Origin: JBJHBP01 sp050485645
GTDB taxonomy: Bacteria; Pseudomonadota; Gammaproteobacteria; Steroidobacterales; Rariloculaceae
Direction: 5' to 3'
Assembly (NCBI GenBank): GCA_050485645.1
Contig: JBJHBT010000005.1
Coordinates: forward strand, 62,001 to 126,000
DNA length: 64,000 bases
The translations under genes were made by a program, and so were the position numbers. How positions within the stretch are numbered: the first letter of the stretch is position 1; every line of letters begins with the position of its first letter. Shown here piece by piece: positions 41,001 through 49,658 of this stretch. A model generated the notes under the pieces. That model did not search any database. It had not been told where the DNA came from and worked only from the letters and a program-made list of their open reading frames with translations.

Positions 41001-41915
41001 ATGCAGGACATGCAGCAGAATACTCACAGCAAGGCTGATACACAGGCCGATATCCCCAGGATCGACGGTGTCGACGTGACGCGGCTGCGCGAGCGTCTGG
41101 CTGGTCAGCTGGCTGATTGGGGCGCGGAATTTTCCTTCGTGCTGGAGGCGCTGCAAGGCGCACAGCGCGAGCTCGATGAACGTGATGGGCACATCGCCGA
41201 GCTCGGTGCCCGGCTCGCCACCGCTGAGCAGCAGGCGCAGGACAACAGCGAGATCGAACGTCTCACCGTGGAGCTGGCCGCTCTGGAAACCGAGCTGGCC
41301 GACCGCGACGAACAGCTGCGGTCGCTGCGGGAACAGAACGATCAGCTGCATGAACAGCTCGATTCGGCGGCAGAGACGAAAGCCGAGCTTCAGCACCGGG
41401 AAGCCGAGATCGCCCGTATCCGCCGCCAGAAGAAGCAGGCTGACGATCAGGTGGCGGAGCTGCTGGAAGAGCTGCGCAGTCTGCGTGAATCCACGCATGA
41501 GGATGCCAGCAACGAGGCGGCCGAGATCGCGGCACTGCGTGCCGAACTCGACGCTCGCAAGACGCTGATCAAGAGTCTGCGCGCCGACGCCGAGCGCGTG
41601 GGTGCGCTCGATACACTGCTGGAAGAAAAGAACACCATCGTCCAGACGCTGGAGGAATCGCTGAACCGCCAGTCGGAAACGATGGCCGAACTCAGGCGGA
41701 ACGCCGAATTCTGGAAGAACAAGTACCGTGGCTCGCAGGGCGACCATGGATCGACGACGACCATCACGTCCCGCCGACCCGACCCCGCACAGGTGTCGCG
41801 AATGCTGGAGGCCGCCGGTGGCGAGGACGTCGGTGACCGCACCATCGCGATCGATATGCGTCAGGCGCTGCTCGAAGCGCGGCGCGTATCCGGCAACACG
41901 CCCCGTAAACCCTGA
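41001..41915 (+). CDS. coiled-coil protein of unknown function
   Basis: 304 residues, no signal peptide or membrane segment. From about residue 45 to 240 nearly every heptad fits a coiled coil rich in Glu, Leu, Arg and Gln (LEALQGAQRELDERDGHIAEL, EIERLTVELAALETELADRD and so on). After the coil comes a short conserved-looking motif, RRNAEFWKNKYRGSQG, and a polar tail. Either ATG at 41001 or 41010 could be used. Such rods often act as cytoplasmic scaffolds, but nothing here fixes a role. Confidence 0.75.
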   Translation: MQDMQQNTHSKADTQADIPRIDGVDVTRLRERLAGQLADWGAEFSFVLEALQGAQRELDERDGHIAELGARLATAEQQAQDNSEIERLTVELAALETELADRDEQLRSLREQNDQLHEQLDSAAETKAELQHREAEIARIRRQKKQADDQVAELLEELRSLRESTHEDASNEAAEIAALRAELDARKTLIKSLRADAERVGALDTLLEEKNTIVQTLEESLNRQSETMAELRRNAEFWKNKYRGSQGDHGSTTTITSRRPDPAQVSRMLEAAGGEDVGDRTIAIDMRQALLEARRVSGNTPRKP

Positions 41916-41955
41916 GTCCCCGCAAACCCTGAGCAGCCGATTCCCGCGCTGCGGA

Positions 41956-41994
41956 TCCGTCAACCCGGTCCGTCAACCCGATTCGTCAACTGAC
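41956..41994 (+). repeat. 13-bp tandem repeat, three units
   Basis: TCCGTCAACCCGG, TCCGTCAACCCGA and TTCGTCAACTGAC lie head to tail just upstream of the extended -10 of the DUF6152 gene. They could be tandem binding half-sites or a simple slippage product. Confidence 0.6.
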
Positions 41995-42006
41995 CGCGGC
42001 CGGGGT

Positions 42007-42015
42007 TGCTAGAAT
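42007..42015 (+). promoter_or_regulatory. extended -10 promoter of the DUF6152 gene
   Basis: TGC-TAGAAT with the TG extension would start transcription near 42022, about 30 nt before the ATG at 42053. A good -35 is lacking, as expected for an extended -10 promoter, and the 13-bp repeats occupy that position. Confidence 0.45.
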
Positions 42016-42052
42016 GCCGCTCATGGCGTTCAGGATCGGGGAGAAACACAAC

Positions 42053-42427
42053 ATGCTGATTCACAGGCTGACCAGGAGTGTCCTGGCCGCACTCGCCGTC
42101 GCGCTGCTGGTGCCGGTTGTCGCGACAGCGCATCACTCCGCGGTGAGATTCGACCTGACGATTCGCGACCAGACCGTCACCGGCATCGTCAGGGAATTCA
42201 CCGTTCGCAATCCGCACACCAGAATCGTGCTGGAAATCACCGACGACAACGGTACGCGCGAGATCGAGTATGAAGGTCACAGTCGCAACAACTACTATCG
42301 CTCCGGATGGCGTCCGGAACTGATCGAGATGGGCGACGAAATCACACTGACGGTTGCGCCTACCGTCGATGGCAGTGACGGTGGCTACGTGCTCGGTGTG
42401 AAAACGGTGGACGGCACCGAATTCTGA
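42053..42427 (+). CDS. DUF6152 family secreted protein
   Basis: 124 residues. ATG at 42053 has GGGGAG 9 nt upstream; earlier in-frame ATGs do not. A signal peptide ends at VATA, and the mature protein begins HHSAVRFDLT, the characteristic start of DUF6152 proteins, followed by an OB-like beta-barrel pattern with EFTVRNPHTRIVLEI and RSGWRPELIEMGDEITL. Members are periplasmic and of unknown role, and occur in multiple copies in some gammaproteobacteria. The N-terminal His pair could bind metal. A large lipoprotein gene follows on the same strand. Confidence 0.88.
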   Translation: MLIHRLTRSVLAALAVALLVPVVATAHHSAVRFDLTIRDQTVTGIVREFTVRNPHTRIVLEITDDNGTREIEYEGHSRNNYYRSGWRPELIEMGDEITLTVAPTVDGSDGGYVLGVKTVDGTEF

Positions 42428-42500
42428 GCTCGTGGCCCGGCGACCATGCAACCGTGCCAGCCGCCGCCCGGACGCACGGTCGGGCCGTTGCCGGTCCCGC

Positions 42501-44228
42501 ATGGCGTCGCTGCTGCGTGGCAGCCTGTTGTTCGCCACCGCGATCGTCGTCGGCTGCGCCTCCGGTCCGCAATCACCCCGCGCCCCGTATGCAATGCCGG
42601 AGGCCGTTGTGGCGCAGGCTCCGCACGCGGCTGCGCCGTTTCATGTACTGCCGGACTGGTCCTGGGCCGGCACACTGACGGCTGAACCGCCGTCATCCTC
42701 GCTGCGCGCGATCCGTCCCGGGGCAACACTGGGTCTGCACGATGCAGCCCGGTTTCGCGTTGCCACCGGGGCCTGCCGGGACTGCGATCTGCCTGCCGCG
42801 GTGCTGTGGCACTTCGACAGCGAGCTGATTGCCGTACCGGATTCGGCATCGGCGCGCATCCGTTTCGACGACCCGCCTGTCAGCGTTTCGCCAACCGGCC
42901 GTTCCGAGGCGGTTCCGGCGGTGATCTGGCTGGGTGCGCCGGATCGGATCACCGGTGCCCGTCTGGACGCGGAAGGTGCCGCGCTGCAGTGGGACGGCGG
43001 CTCGCTGGCGCTGCGGGTGCCGCCGCCACTGCCGTCCAATCGCTCCTATATCGACGCATCGACCAGCGAGTTTCTGTCCGGCAGGCCGCTGACCGTCCGT
43101 GGCGCCTGGGTCGCGTCGGATCCGGTGCGCGCGGAGGCAGGGCCTGCCTTCGTGGCGCGGTCGTTGTGGCCCGAGGACTGGCGCCTGGACACGAGCGCAA
43201 TGACACTGGCGCCGCTGCGGGAACGCGAAACGCTGGGAACGCTGATCGAGGCAATGGACAGTGGCGGCGGCCCGCTGTCCACACGCCTGCTCTGGGAGCG
43301 CAACCCCGGGCAGCAGCGCAACTGGGCGGGTCGTCCGGTACTGGCATTCATTCTCAGCGGCGCACAGGGCGATGACGACGGCTCGCGCGGCGGACATCTG
43401 GGTGTGGCCAGCGGCTACGTAGGCCCTCAGGGCCAGTGGGACCACTGGCTGGTCGAGAACTTTTATCCGGTGGACGACCCGAATGCCAAAGGCATCATTC
43501 CTGCCTCGGTTCCCGCCGACAAATATCTGACCGATGTGAACAGCGGGCAGCTCTATTATCGGCCGTCGTACATGCTGGTGGTGGTGCTGCGCGAACCGCG
43601 CGTCGCCGGTTTCGTGCATCAGGCCCTGCATGCGAATCTGCTGCGCCTGTACTGCCGCGACAACATCTACCGGCGCGGACGCAACAACAGCACCGCGATG
43701 ACCATGGATCCGCTGCGTGACATGGGCTGGCGTATCCCAACCGTCGGCCCCAGCAGCAGGATACTCGGCTGGATGCTGGCGCCGATCATGGCGCTGGCGG
43801 CGCGCGACATCTCGATGGGTCGCGAGCTGGCCGGCGCGCTGTCGACAGAACGGTCCCGGCTGCTGCCACGGGTGGCCTTCGAGCTCGCCGGACATGACCT
43901 GCTTGCCCTGATCGCGGCGGACATGGCGTCGCAGTCGACGCCCGATACCGACGTGGCGCAGGGATCGTCACCGTCGGCGCGAGCGGCGCGATCACCCGCA
44001 GTGACACTGACGCCGTTCGAGCAGATGCTGGCCGAAGACGTCGAGGCGCTGGTGTTTATCCGGTTGCCGCAGATTCCGTCGTCGCGTCGATTCGGCAGCT
44101 TTCCGGAGCGTTCGATGCTGACCTTCGGCGCCACGGTGGTCGCGAAGCCGGGGCCACTCGAAGCGGCGCCCGAGACGACGCCCCGTCCCTTTCCATCCGG
44201 GTTGCTTCTAAGCTGCGCTGACCACTGA
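42501..44228 (+). CDS. large lipoprotein of unknown function
   Basis: 575 residues. Starting at the ATG at 42501 gives a compact lipoprotein signal with lipobox VVGC (Cys18), so the product should be lipid-anchored; a GTG at 42432 would add an Arg-rich leader. The body contains a beta-rich first half (WHFDSELIAVP, STSEFLSGRPLTVRG), a central stretch with many Trp/His/Asp (GGHLGVASGYVGPQGQWDHWLVENFYP), and a helical C-terminal third. I recognise no domain. The GGHLGVASG and HW segments could form an active site, but that is a guess. Expression with the DUF6152 gene is likely, 73 bp upstream. Confidence 0.72.
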   Translation: MASLLRGSLLFATAIVVGCASGPQSPRAPYAMPEAVVAQAPHAAAPFHVLPDWSWAGTLTAEPPSSSLRAIRPGATLGLHDAARFRVATGACRDCDLPAAVLWHFDSELIAVPDSASARIRFDDPPVSVSPTGRSEAVPAVIWLGAPDRITGARLDAEGAALQWDGGSLALRVPPPLPSNRSYIDASTSEFLSGRPLTVRGAWVASDPVRAEAGPAFVARSLWPEDWRLDTSAMTLAPLRERETLGTLIEAMDSGGGPLSTRLLWERNPGQQRNWAGRPVLAFILSGAQGDDDGSRGGHLGVASGYVGPQGQWDHWLVENFYPVDDPNAKGIIPASVPADKYLTDVNSGQLYYRPSYMLVVVLREPRVAGFVHQALHANLLRLYCRDNIYRRGRNNSTAMTMDPLRDMGWRIPTVGPSSRILGWMLAPIMALAARDISMGRELAGALSTERSRLLPRVAFELAGHDLLALIAADMASQSTPDTDVAQGSSPSARAARSPAVTLTPFEQMLAEDVEALVFIRLPQIPSSRRFGSFPERSMLTFGATVVAKPGPLEAAPETTPRPFPSGLLLSCADH

Positions 44229-44490
44229 TCCGACGAGCCGCTTTCTGCTGCCGTGCTGCTCAAGCGGGGGCGAGGTTGGCATCGGCAGCCCGCTCAGCCT
44301 GTTCCTTATGGATATTCGTTCTGATCTCGCGACTTTCCGTTCCTTCGAATCATCGCTGCGCAGGCGCAGGAACGTGGTTTCGATGTTCAATGCGGCGGCT
44401 CGACTCATCAGTCTGGCGTACGATTCCGGCACCGTAACGAACCCGCTGCCCGGGGTACTCCGTCGGCGTGGCTCGGGCCGGCCACGCTAC
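44229..44490. other. 262-bp gap without a gene
   Basis: This lies between the lipoprotein and gdhA stops. Short frames exist on both strands, but none has a start with a ribosome-binding site or a recognisable product; I found nothing supportable. Confidence 0.4.
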
Positions 44491-45723
44491 TCACTGAACA
44501 CCCCGCAGCTGCGCGGCCCGCGCCACGCGTTGTACGGCGAGGATGAACGCCCCTTCACGCAGCGTGCAGTCGTGCTCGCGCGCGACATCGGCCACGCTCC
44601 GGAAAGCCTTGCGCATCACCTTGTCCAGACGTTCCCTTGTGGTGTCCAGTTCCCAGTGCAGGTACTGCATGTTCTGCACCCACTCGAAATAGGAGCAGGT
44701 GACGCCGCCCGCATTCGCCAGAATGTCGGGCACCACCGGTATCTCCCGCTCGCAGAGAATCCTGTCGGCGTTTGGCGTGGTGGGCATGTTCGCTGCTTCC
44801 ACCACCAGTGCGCAGCGAAGATCTGCCGCGTTGTCGGCATTGATCACGCCACCAATCGCCGCCGGCATCAATACGTCACACTCCATGCACAGCAGCCTCT
44901 CGTTGTCGACGTGATCCACGCCATCGAAATCGGCGAGCTTTCCGTCATCGGCCACATGTGCGCGCAGTTTGTCGATGTCGAGACCTTCGGGGTCGTGAAT
45001 GCCGGTGTTGTGATCGGATACGGCGATGACCTTGGCTCCGGCTTCGTGCAGAAAACTCGCGGCGAACGAGCCTACATTGCCGAAGCCCTGTATCACCACT
45101 CTGGCGTCGGCCAGATCACGATCCAGCAGCTTCAGCGCCTGCTCGGTGATCACGCGGCAGCCGCGGCCGGTGGCCTCTTCGCGGCCGGCGGCGCCGAACA
45201 GATCCATGGGTTTGCCGGTCACCACGCCCGGACTGAAGCCGTGGAATTTCTCGTACTCGCTCATGATCCACGCCATCTCGCGCGGACCGGTATTCAGATC
45301 GGGCGCCGGGATGTCCTCGGTGGGACCAATGACTTCGCGAATCCCCTGCACGAACTTGCGGGTGATGCGTTCGATCTCGGCTTCGCTGTAGTCGTCGGGA
45401 TCCAGACAGATGCCTCCCTTCGCGCCGCCGAAAGGCACGTCGACCACGGCCGTCTTCCAGGTCATCAGTGAGGCAAGCGCGGCGGAGTAGTCGGCATCCA
45501 TGCCGCTATGGAAGCGCAGGCCGCCTTTGTACGGCCCGCGTGCATTGTTGTGCTGTACGCGAAACCCGCTGAAGTGCGTGATATCGCCGTTGTCCAGCTC
45601 CACCTGCACGGTGGCGTGCACCTCACGTTGCGGCAGCTTCAGAAGTGCCTGCCGCTTCTCGGGAATATCGAGCGTGCGCATTGCGCGCGTGAGAAATTCA
45701 TTCGTGGCTTCCAGTGCATGCAT
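44491..45723 (-). CDS. gdhA: Glu/Leu/Phe/Val dehydrogenase, probable glutamate dehydrogenase
   Basis: 410 residues, the size of NAD- or dual-specific hexameric GDH (class I). It interconverts glutamate and 2-oxoglutarate plus ammonia. Seen: NNARGPYKGGLRFH with the substrate Lys, the catalytic PFGGAKGGICLDP, PAPDLNT, and the nucleotide-binding VIQGFGNVGSFAA. Glu replaced by an acidic residue at the end of the second strand would favour NAD, but I cannot judge reliably. It ends 262 bp from the lipoprotein gene. No clear promoter found in the 195 bp above it. Confidence 0.94.
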   Translation of the reverse strand: MHALEATNEFLTRAMRTLDIPEKRQALLKLPQREVHATVQVELDNGDITHFSGFRVQHNNARGPYKGGLRFHSGMDADYSAALASLMTWKTAVVDVPFGGAKGGICLDPDDYSEAEIERITRKFVQGIREVIGPTEDIPAPDLNTGPREMAWIMSEYEKFHGFSPGVVTGKPMDLFGAAGREEATGRGCRVITEQALKLLDRDLADARVVIQGFGNVGSFAASFLHEAGAKVIAVSDHNTGIHDPEGLDIDKLRAHVADDGKLADFDGVDHVDNERLLCMECDVLMPAAIGGVINADNAADLRCALVVEAANMPTTPNADRILCEREIPVVPDILANAGGVTCSYFEWVQNMQYLHWELDTTRERLDKVMRKAFRSVADVAREHDCTLREGAFILAVQRVARAAQLRGVQ

Positions 45724-45918
45724 GCATAGAACCTAGCATGCGCGTCACGCCAGGCCAAATCCGGCCATCCGTATCGTCGGGTAGCCGGTCGTTTCGCTCT
45801 GGCGCGTCCACCTCCCGCCCGGCCATCTCGAGGCGATCGGGTCGCGGCCTGATCGCGGCCGCGGCTTCGAAGATCGTGACCGGGCGGGCGCCGGGCCCGC
45901 GCTACCGATCGGGGCTCG

Positions 45919-46293
45919 CTACAGACGGACGATCTGTGGCTTCAGAGAGTAGCAGAACGCGAGTACGTCCTTCTGGGACTCCTCGTCGATGCCGTGCTGC
46001 CGCAGGCCCGCCATGATGTCGTCGAGCACGGCGAGAAATTCGTCACCGCTGATGTTCATGCCGGTATGCGCTTCGACCATGGACTTTCCCTTGTAAGAGA
46101 CCGGCCCTCCGGCGCTTTCCGAGAAGAAATCCACGACATGCTGAAACACCGCTTCAAAGCGTGCCGGATCTTTGGCCAGCGGTTCGTAACGCTTCTGGAT
46201 GACAGGGTTGTTCAGATGATTTTCGATGACCGTCCGCGTGAGATTGCGAAGACCGTCGTTGCCGCCGAGGCGCTCAAAGAGACTGGTGGACAT
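45919..46293 (-). CDS. group I truncated hemoglobin
   Basis: 124 residues. MSTSLFERLGGNDGLRNLTRTVIENHLNNPVI is the conserved opening with the phenylalanine and glycine pattern of 2-over-2 globins; the proximal His is in VEAHTGMNISGDEF; YKGKSM and the end LKPQIV agree with group I (GlbN). These small heme proteins bind oxygen and nitric oxide and may detoxify NO. ATG at 46293 follows GGAAGA about 7 nt upstream. It is divergent from the TPR regulator gene and 195 bp from gdhA. Confidence 0.95.
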   Translation of the reverse strand: MSTSLFERLGGNDGLRNLTRTVIENHLNNPVIQKRYEPLAKDPARFEAVFQHVVDFFSESAGGPVSYKGKSMVEAHTGMNISGDEFLAVLDDIMAGLRQHGIDEESQKDVLAFCYSLKPQIVRL

Positions 46294-46401
46294 TGGTTCT
46301 TCCTCCGTGGGTTGCCTGGAACTCGGGATACGCTGCGCATCCCGTCTTGTAGGCGTGAGAAAACTTGTCACGCTGGTACATGCCAGCCCAGAATCGGGTC
46401 G

Positions 46402-48531
46402 ATGAGCGATGCGGTGAACGGGAACGAGCGGGTGGCGAGTATCGAGACGGCGTTGCAGGCGGGCGATTTCGCACGCGCTCAGACGCTACTGGCAACCTGG
46501 GACGGCCCAACGACACCCCGACTCCTCGACCTGCGCGGGAAGGCTGCGTACGGGGTCGGCGAGCTGGAGGCCTGCCTGACGGCTTACGAGGAATTGCACC
46601 GGTTGCATCTCGACGCGGGTCGCACGGAGGAGGCGGCACAGGCGGCCGTCATCGTGGGCATGTACCTGATGATGGACACGGGCCTGATGGCGACGGTTCG
46701 TGCCTGGCTCGGTCGCGCCCGTTCGCTGCTGCGGGACGCACCCGACAGCGCAGTCTGGGCGTGGCTGTCGGCAGTCGGTGCCTACGAGCGCCTGATGTGT
46801 GGCGACATGGCGGGTGTCAGTGCATGTGCGCAGCGTGCCATCGATCTTGGCGTGCATCATGGCATGCAGCCGCCGGTCATCATCGGTCGCGTGGCTCTCG
46901 GACGTGTTTACATCCACGACGGTCGGGTCGACGAGGGTCTGGCCATGCTGGATGATGTCGCGCTTGATCTCACCTCGGGTGGTCTCGATGCGATGACGTC
47001 GGGCCAGATGTGGTGCGAGCTGATTTGCGCGATGCAGTGGGTGGGGCAGCCCGACCGGGCCGAAGAGTGGACCGAGGCGATGGAACGCTGGCGCCAGGGT
47101 GCGGCTTTTGGGGGACTCAACGGTCGATGCCGCGTGCACCGCGCCGAGATCATGCGTATGCGCGGCCCCTGTGATGCGGCAGAGCAGGAGGCGCTGCTGG
47201 CCTGCGAGGAACTCCGGCCGTGGATGCGCCGCGAGTTCGGCTGGCCGCTGACAGAGCTGGGTAATGTGCGGCTGCAGAAGGGCGATTTCGCCGGTGCCGA
47301 GGAGGCGTTTCTGGCCGCTCACGCTAACGCCTGGTCGCCCCAGCCGGGTCTGGCGCTGCTGAGGTTGGCGCAAGGGAGGGCGGAAGAAGCCTGGTCGATG
47401 ATCGAGGAGGCTCTCACGCACCCCTACGCCGTCCCGTCGAAGGAATATCCGCCATCGGGCGCGTTGCGGCGCGCTCCGTTGGTCGAAGCGAAGGTGCGGA
47501 TCGCGATTGCCACGGGTCGGATTGATGCGGCCAGGCTGGCCGCCGAAGAGCTGTCGCAGACCGCGGCGATCTATCGGAGCCGCACCATGCGGAACGCGGC
47601 CGTGGCTGCGCATGCACGTATCCTGGCCGCGGCGGGTCAGCCGGCCGAAGCGTTGCCCGACCTTACCGCTGCAATGCTCGAATGGGTCGATCTGCGAATG
47701 CCTTTCGAAGCTGCGATGCTGCGTGTCGAGCTCGCAGCGGCATGCCGTGAAGCCGGAAACGCGGACAGCGCTGAGCGTGAGCTGACGGCGGCATGCCGGA
47801 TGTTCGAAGACCTCGGTGCGCGACACTGGATGGAGCAGGCTCGCAGGGATGCACGACCAGTGAACGAAGCCGCCGCGGCAGCCGTTTCCTCGACGAAGCA
47901 TGCAGACGCGATCAGGTGTGTGGTGAGGTCCGATGCCGATGCCGGCGCGAACCGCTGTTCATTCCGGCTGGTGGGTGACATGCGCACCGTGCGTTTCGCC
48001 GGACGCGAAATGCACCTGAAGGATCTCAAGGGCATGCGGTACATCGAGCGACTGCTTCGCGAACCAGGTCGGGAGTTTCATGCGCTTGATCTGGTGGAGG
48101 TCGAGCGCGGCGCGCTGCCGGTCGCCTACGCCCGGGAATTCGGTGCGACCTAGGGCGTAGGCGGACAGGCCGGTCTTGAAGTCTTTGATGCCACGGCACG
48201 AGAGGCCTACCGCCGTCGGCTGGCCGAGGTGGAAGCAGATATCGCGGACGCTGAAGCGAACAATGACCTCGGCCGCGCTGAACTGGCGCGCGCGGACCGC
48301 GAGTTTCTGGTAGACGAGCTCGCGCGGGGTGTGGGCCTGGGTGGTCGCGCACGCAGCATCGGCGGTGGCGCGGAGCGCGCCCGTACCGCCGTGACCCGCT
48401 CGATACGCTACGCGCTCGACCGCATTGCCAGACACCACCCGCTGTTGGCCGAACACCTGCGCCACGCTATCCGCACTGGTACCTACTGCAGTTACGAACC
48501 GGACCCGCTGTCAGGTGTGTACTGGGAGTGA
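46402..48531 (+). pseudogene. TPR regulator-like protein interrupted by an in-frame TAG
   Basis: Frame 1 from the ATG at 46402 encodes 583 residues of helical TPR-like repeats and the beginning of a conserved C-terminal domain (RTVRFAGREMHLKDLKGMRYIERLL, EFHALDLVEV), then meets TAG at 48151-48153. The same frame continues without a shift for 126 more codons to a TGA at 48529, completing the domain (DATAREAYRRRLAEVEADIA, GRARSIGGGAERARTAVTRSI, RTGTYCSYEPDP). That domain ends various LuxR-, AAA- and cyclase-type regulators. The gene is therefore either newly inactivated, read through, or has a sequencing error. The rest shows no decay. Confidence 0.85.
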
Positions 48532-48731
48532 CACCGCCCACGATCATCTCAACGCGCTCCTGGAAGACTGTGTAGTACCTGCCGCCGCTTTGCACGTTGA
48601 GTAAGTCGTCGTGCCGTTGCGTTAGCATGCTCGCGTTCTCCGGCGGAGCCGGGCACAGCCCCACGACATCCTCAGGCACGGCTCTGGGTTTGGCCTGCGG
48701 GCACTATCGCGCTTCAGTGCCCGGCCACCGG
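48532..48731. other. gap of about 200 bp between convergent genes
   Basis: This lies between the broken TPR regulator and the esterase. A 70-codon minus-strand frame (48467-48679) exists but has no ribosome-binding site and overlaps the regulator end. No hairpin with T-run was found. Confidence 0.4.
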
Positions 48732-49565
48732 TTATCGCGACTTCCGATGCGCTTCGAAGAAGCGGAAGATGTGCGGCATGCTTTCCGTGAACGGCCCGTG
48801 ATCGCCACCCGGAATTTCGATGTACTCATGCACGAGATCCATCGCTTCGAGCGAAGCGGCCCAATTCCGGGTGTTGGCGGCCGGCACCACGGTATCCGCA
48901 TCACCCTGCGTGATCATGACCGGGATGGCTGCATCCTTCAGCGGCTGCAGAATCTCGTCCCGATTGCGCTCCATCATGAACGCGGCGGGTGCAATGGCAG
49001 CGATCGCGGCCCATTCGGAAGCGTGCTTCTGCCCGAGAAACAGCGCTCCGGCACCGCCCATGGAGTGGCCCATCAGATAGATACGGGTGTCATCAACATT
49101 AAACTCCTCCCGCGTCATCTGAAGCACGTTCATGACGTCCTTCTCGCTGAGTTCGGCAAGATTGGGCGGTTCGATCGGCTGATTGCCGAAGGAAATCGGC
49201 GGTGAACCGTACCAGCCGGTGACGTTGTAACCGAGCGGACCAACAACGATGTAGCCGCCTTCCTCGGCGAGATCGATCAGTCGGTCGCGAACGAGGAAGT
49301 TGCCGTCGCCGCCCATCCCGTGCAAGGCGACGATCAGCGGATTCTCTTTGTCATCGGCAACCTTTGATGACACGAACAGCACATAGGGCAATTCCTCGTT
49401 CGTGTCCTCGAAGAGATACGTGCGCTGCTCGGTGCGCGGATCCGGCTCGATAGTCATCGGCATACGCGGCCCGTTGGCGGGCGGCTGGGCGGCGGCCGAC
49501 CCGGCGATGAGCAGAGCCATTGCCAGAGCGATACCGGCGGGTACGTACCTGTTGATCAAGTTCAT
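48732..49565 (-). CDS. secreted alpha/beta hydrolase (esterase/PHB-depolymerase-like)
   Basis: 277 residues. The ATG at 49565 follows AGGA by 8 nt; an ATG 9 bp earlier is possible. Signal peptide to SAAAQP, then an alpha/beta hydrolase: oxyanion strand LIVALHGMGGDGN, nucleophile elbow YLMGHSMGGAGAL (Ser about 164), Asp in QGDADTVVP, and His in PGGDHGPF. The set is typical of feruloyl-esterase/Lpq-type enzymes that cleave ester-linked aromatics or polyesters. It is the last gene of the aromatic-ester cluster, 93 bp below another hydrolase. Confidence 0.9.
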   Translation of the reverse strand: MNLINRYVPAGIALAMALLIAGSAAAQPPANGPRMPMTIEPDPRTEQRTYLFEDTNEELPYVLFVSSKVADDKENPLIVALHGMGGDGNFLVRDRLIDLAEEGGYIVVGPLGYNVTGWYGSPPISFGNQPIEPPNLAELSEKDVMNVLQMTREEFNVDDTRIYLMGHSMGGAGALFLGQKHASEWAAIAAIAPAAFMMERNRDEILQPLKDAAIPVMITQGDADTVVPAANTRNWAASLEAMDLVHEYIEIPGGDHGPFTESMPHIFRFFEAHRKSR

Positions 49566-49658
49566 GTCATTCATCCTGTTTGCAATTTTCCGGCGGAAAC
49601 TGAATTCGAAACGACTGCCGGCCCGCGGCAACCACGAACTGAACCCACGCAGCTTCGA

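Noticed and set aside
42693..43895. 400-codon antisense frame inside the large lipoprotein gene
   Set aside because: His/Gln/Arg-rich shadow translation; the plus-strand frame has a lipobox and normal composition.
48467..48679. 70-codon minus-strand frame between the TPR regulator and the esterase
   Set aside because: No ribosome-binding site, no recognisable domain, and it overlaps the coding end of the regulator.
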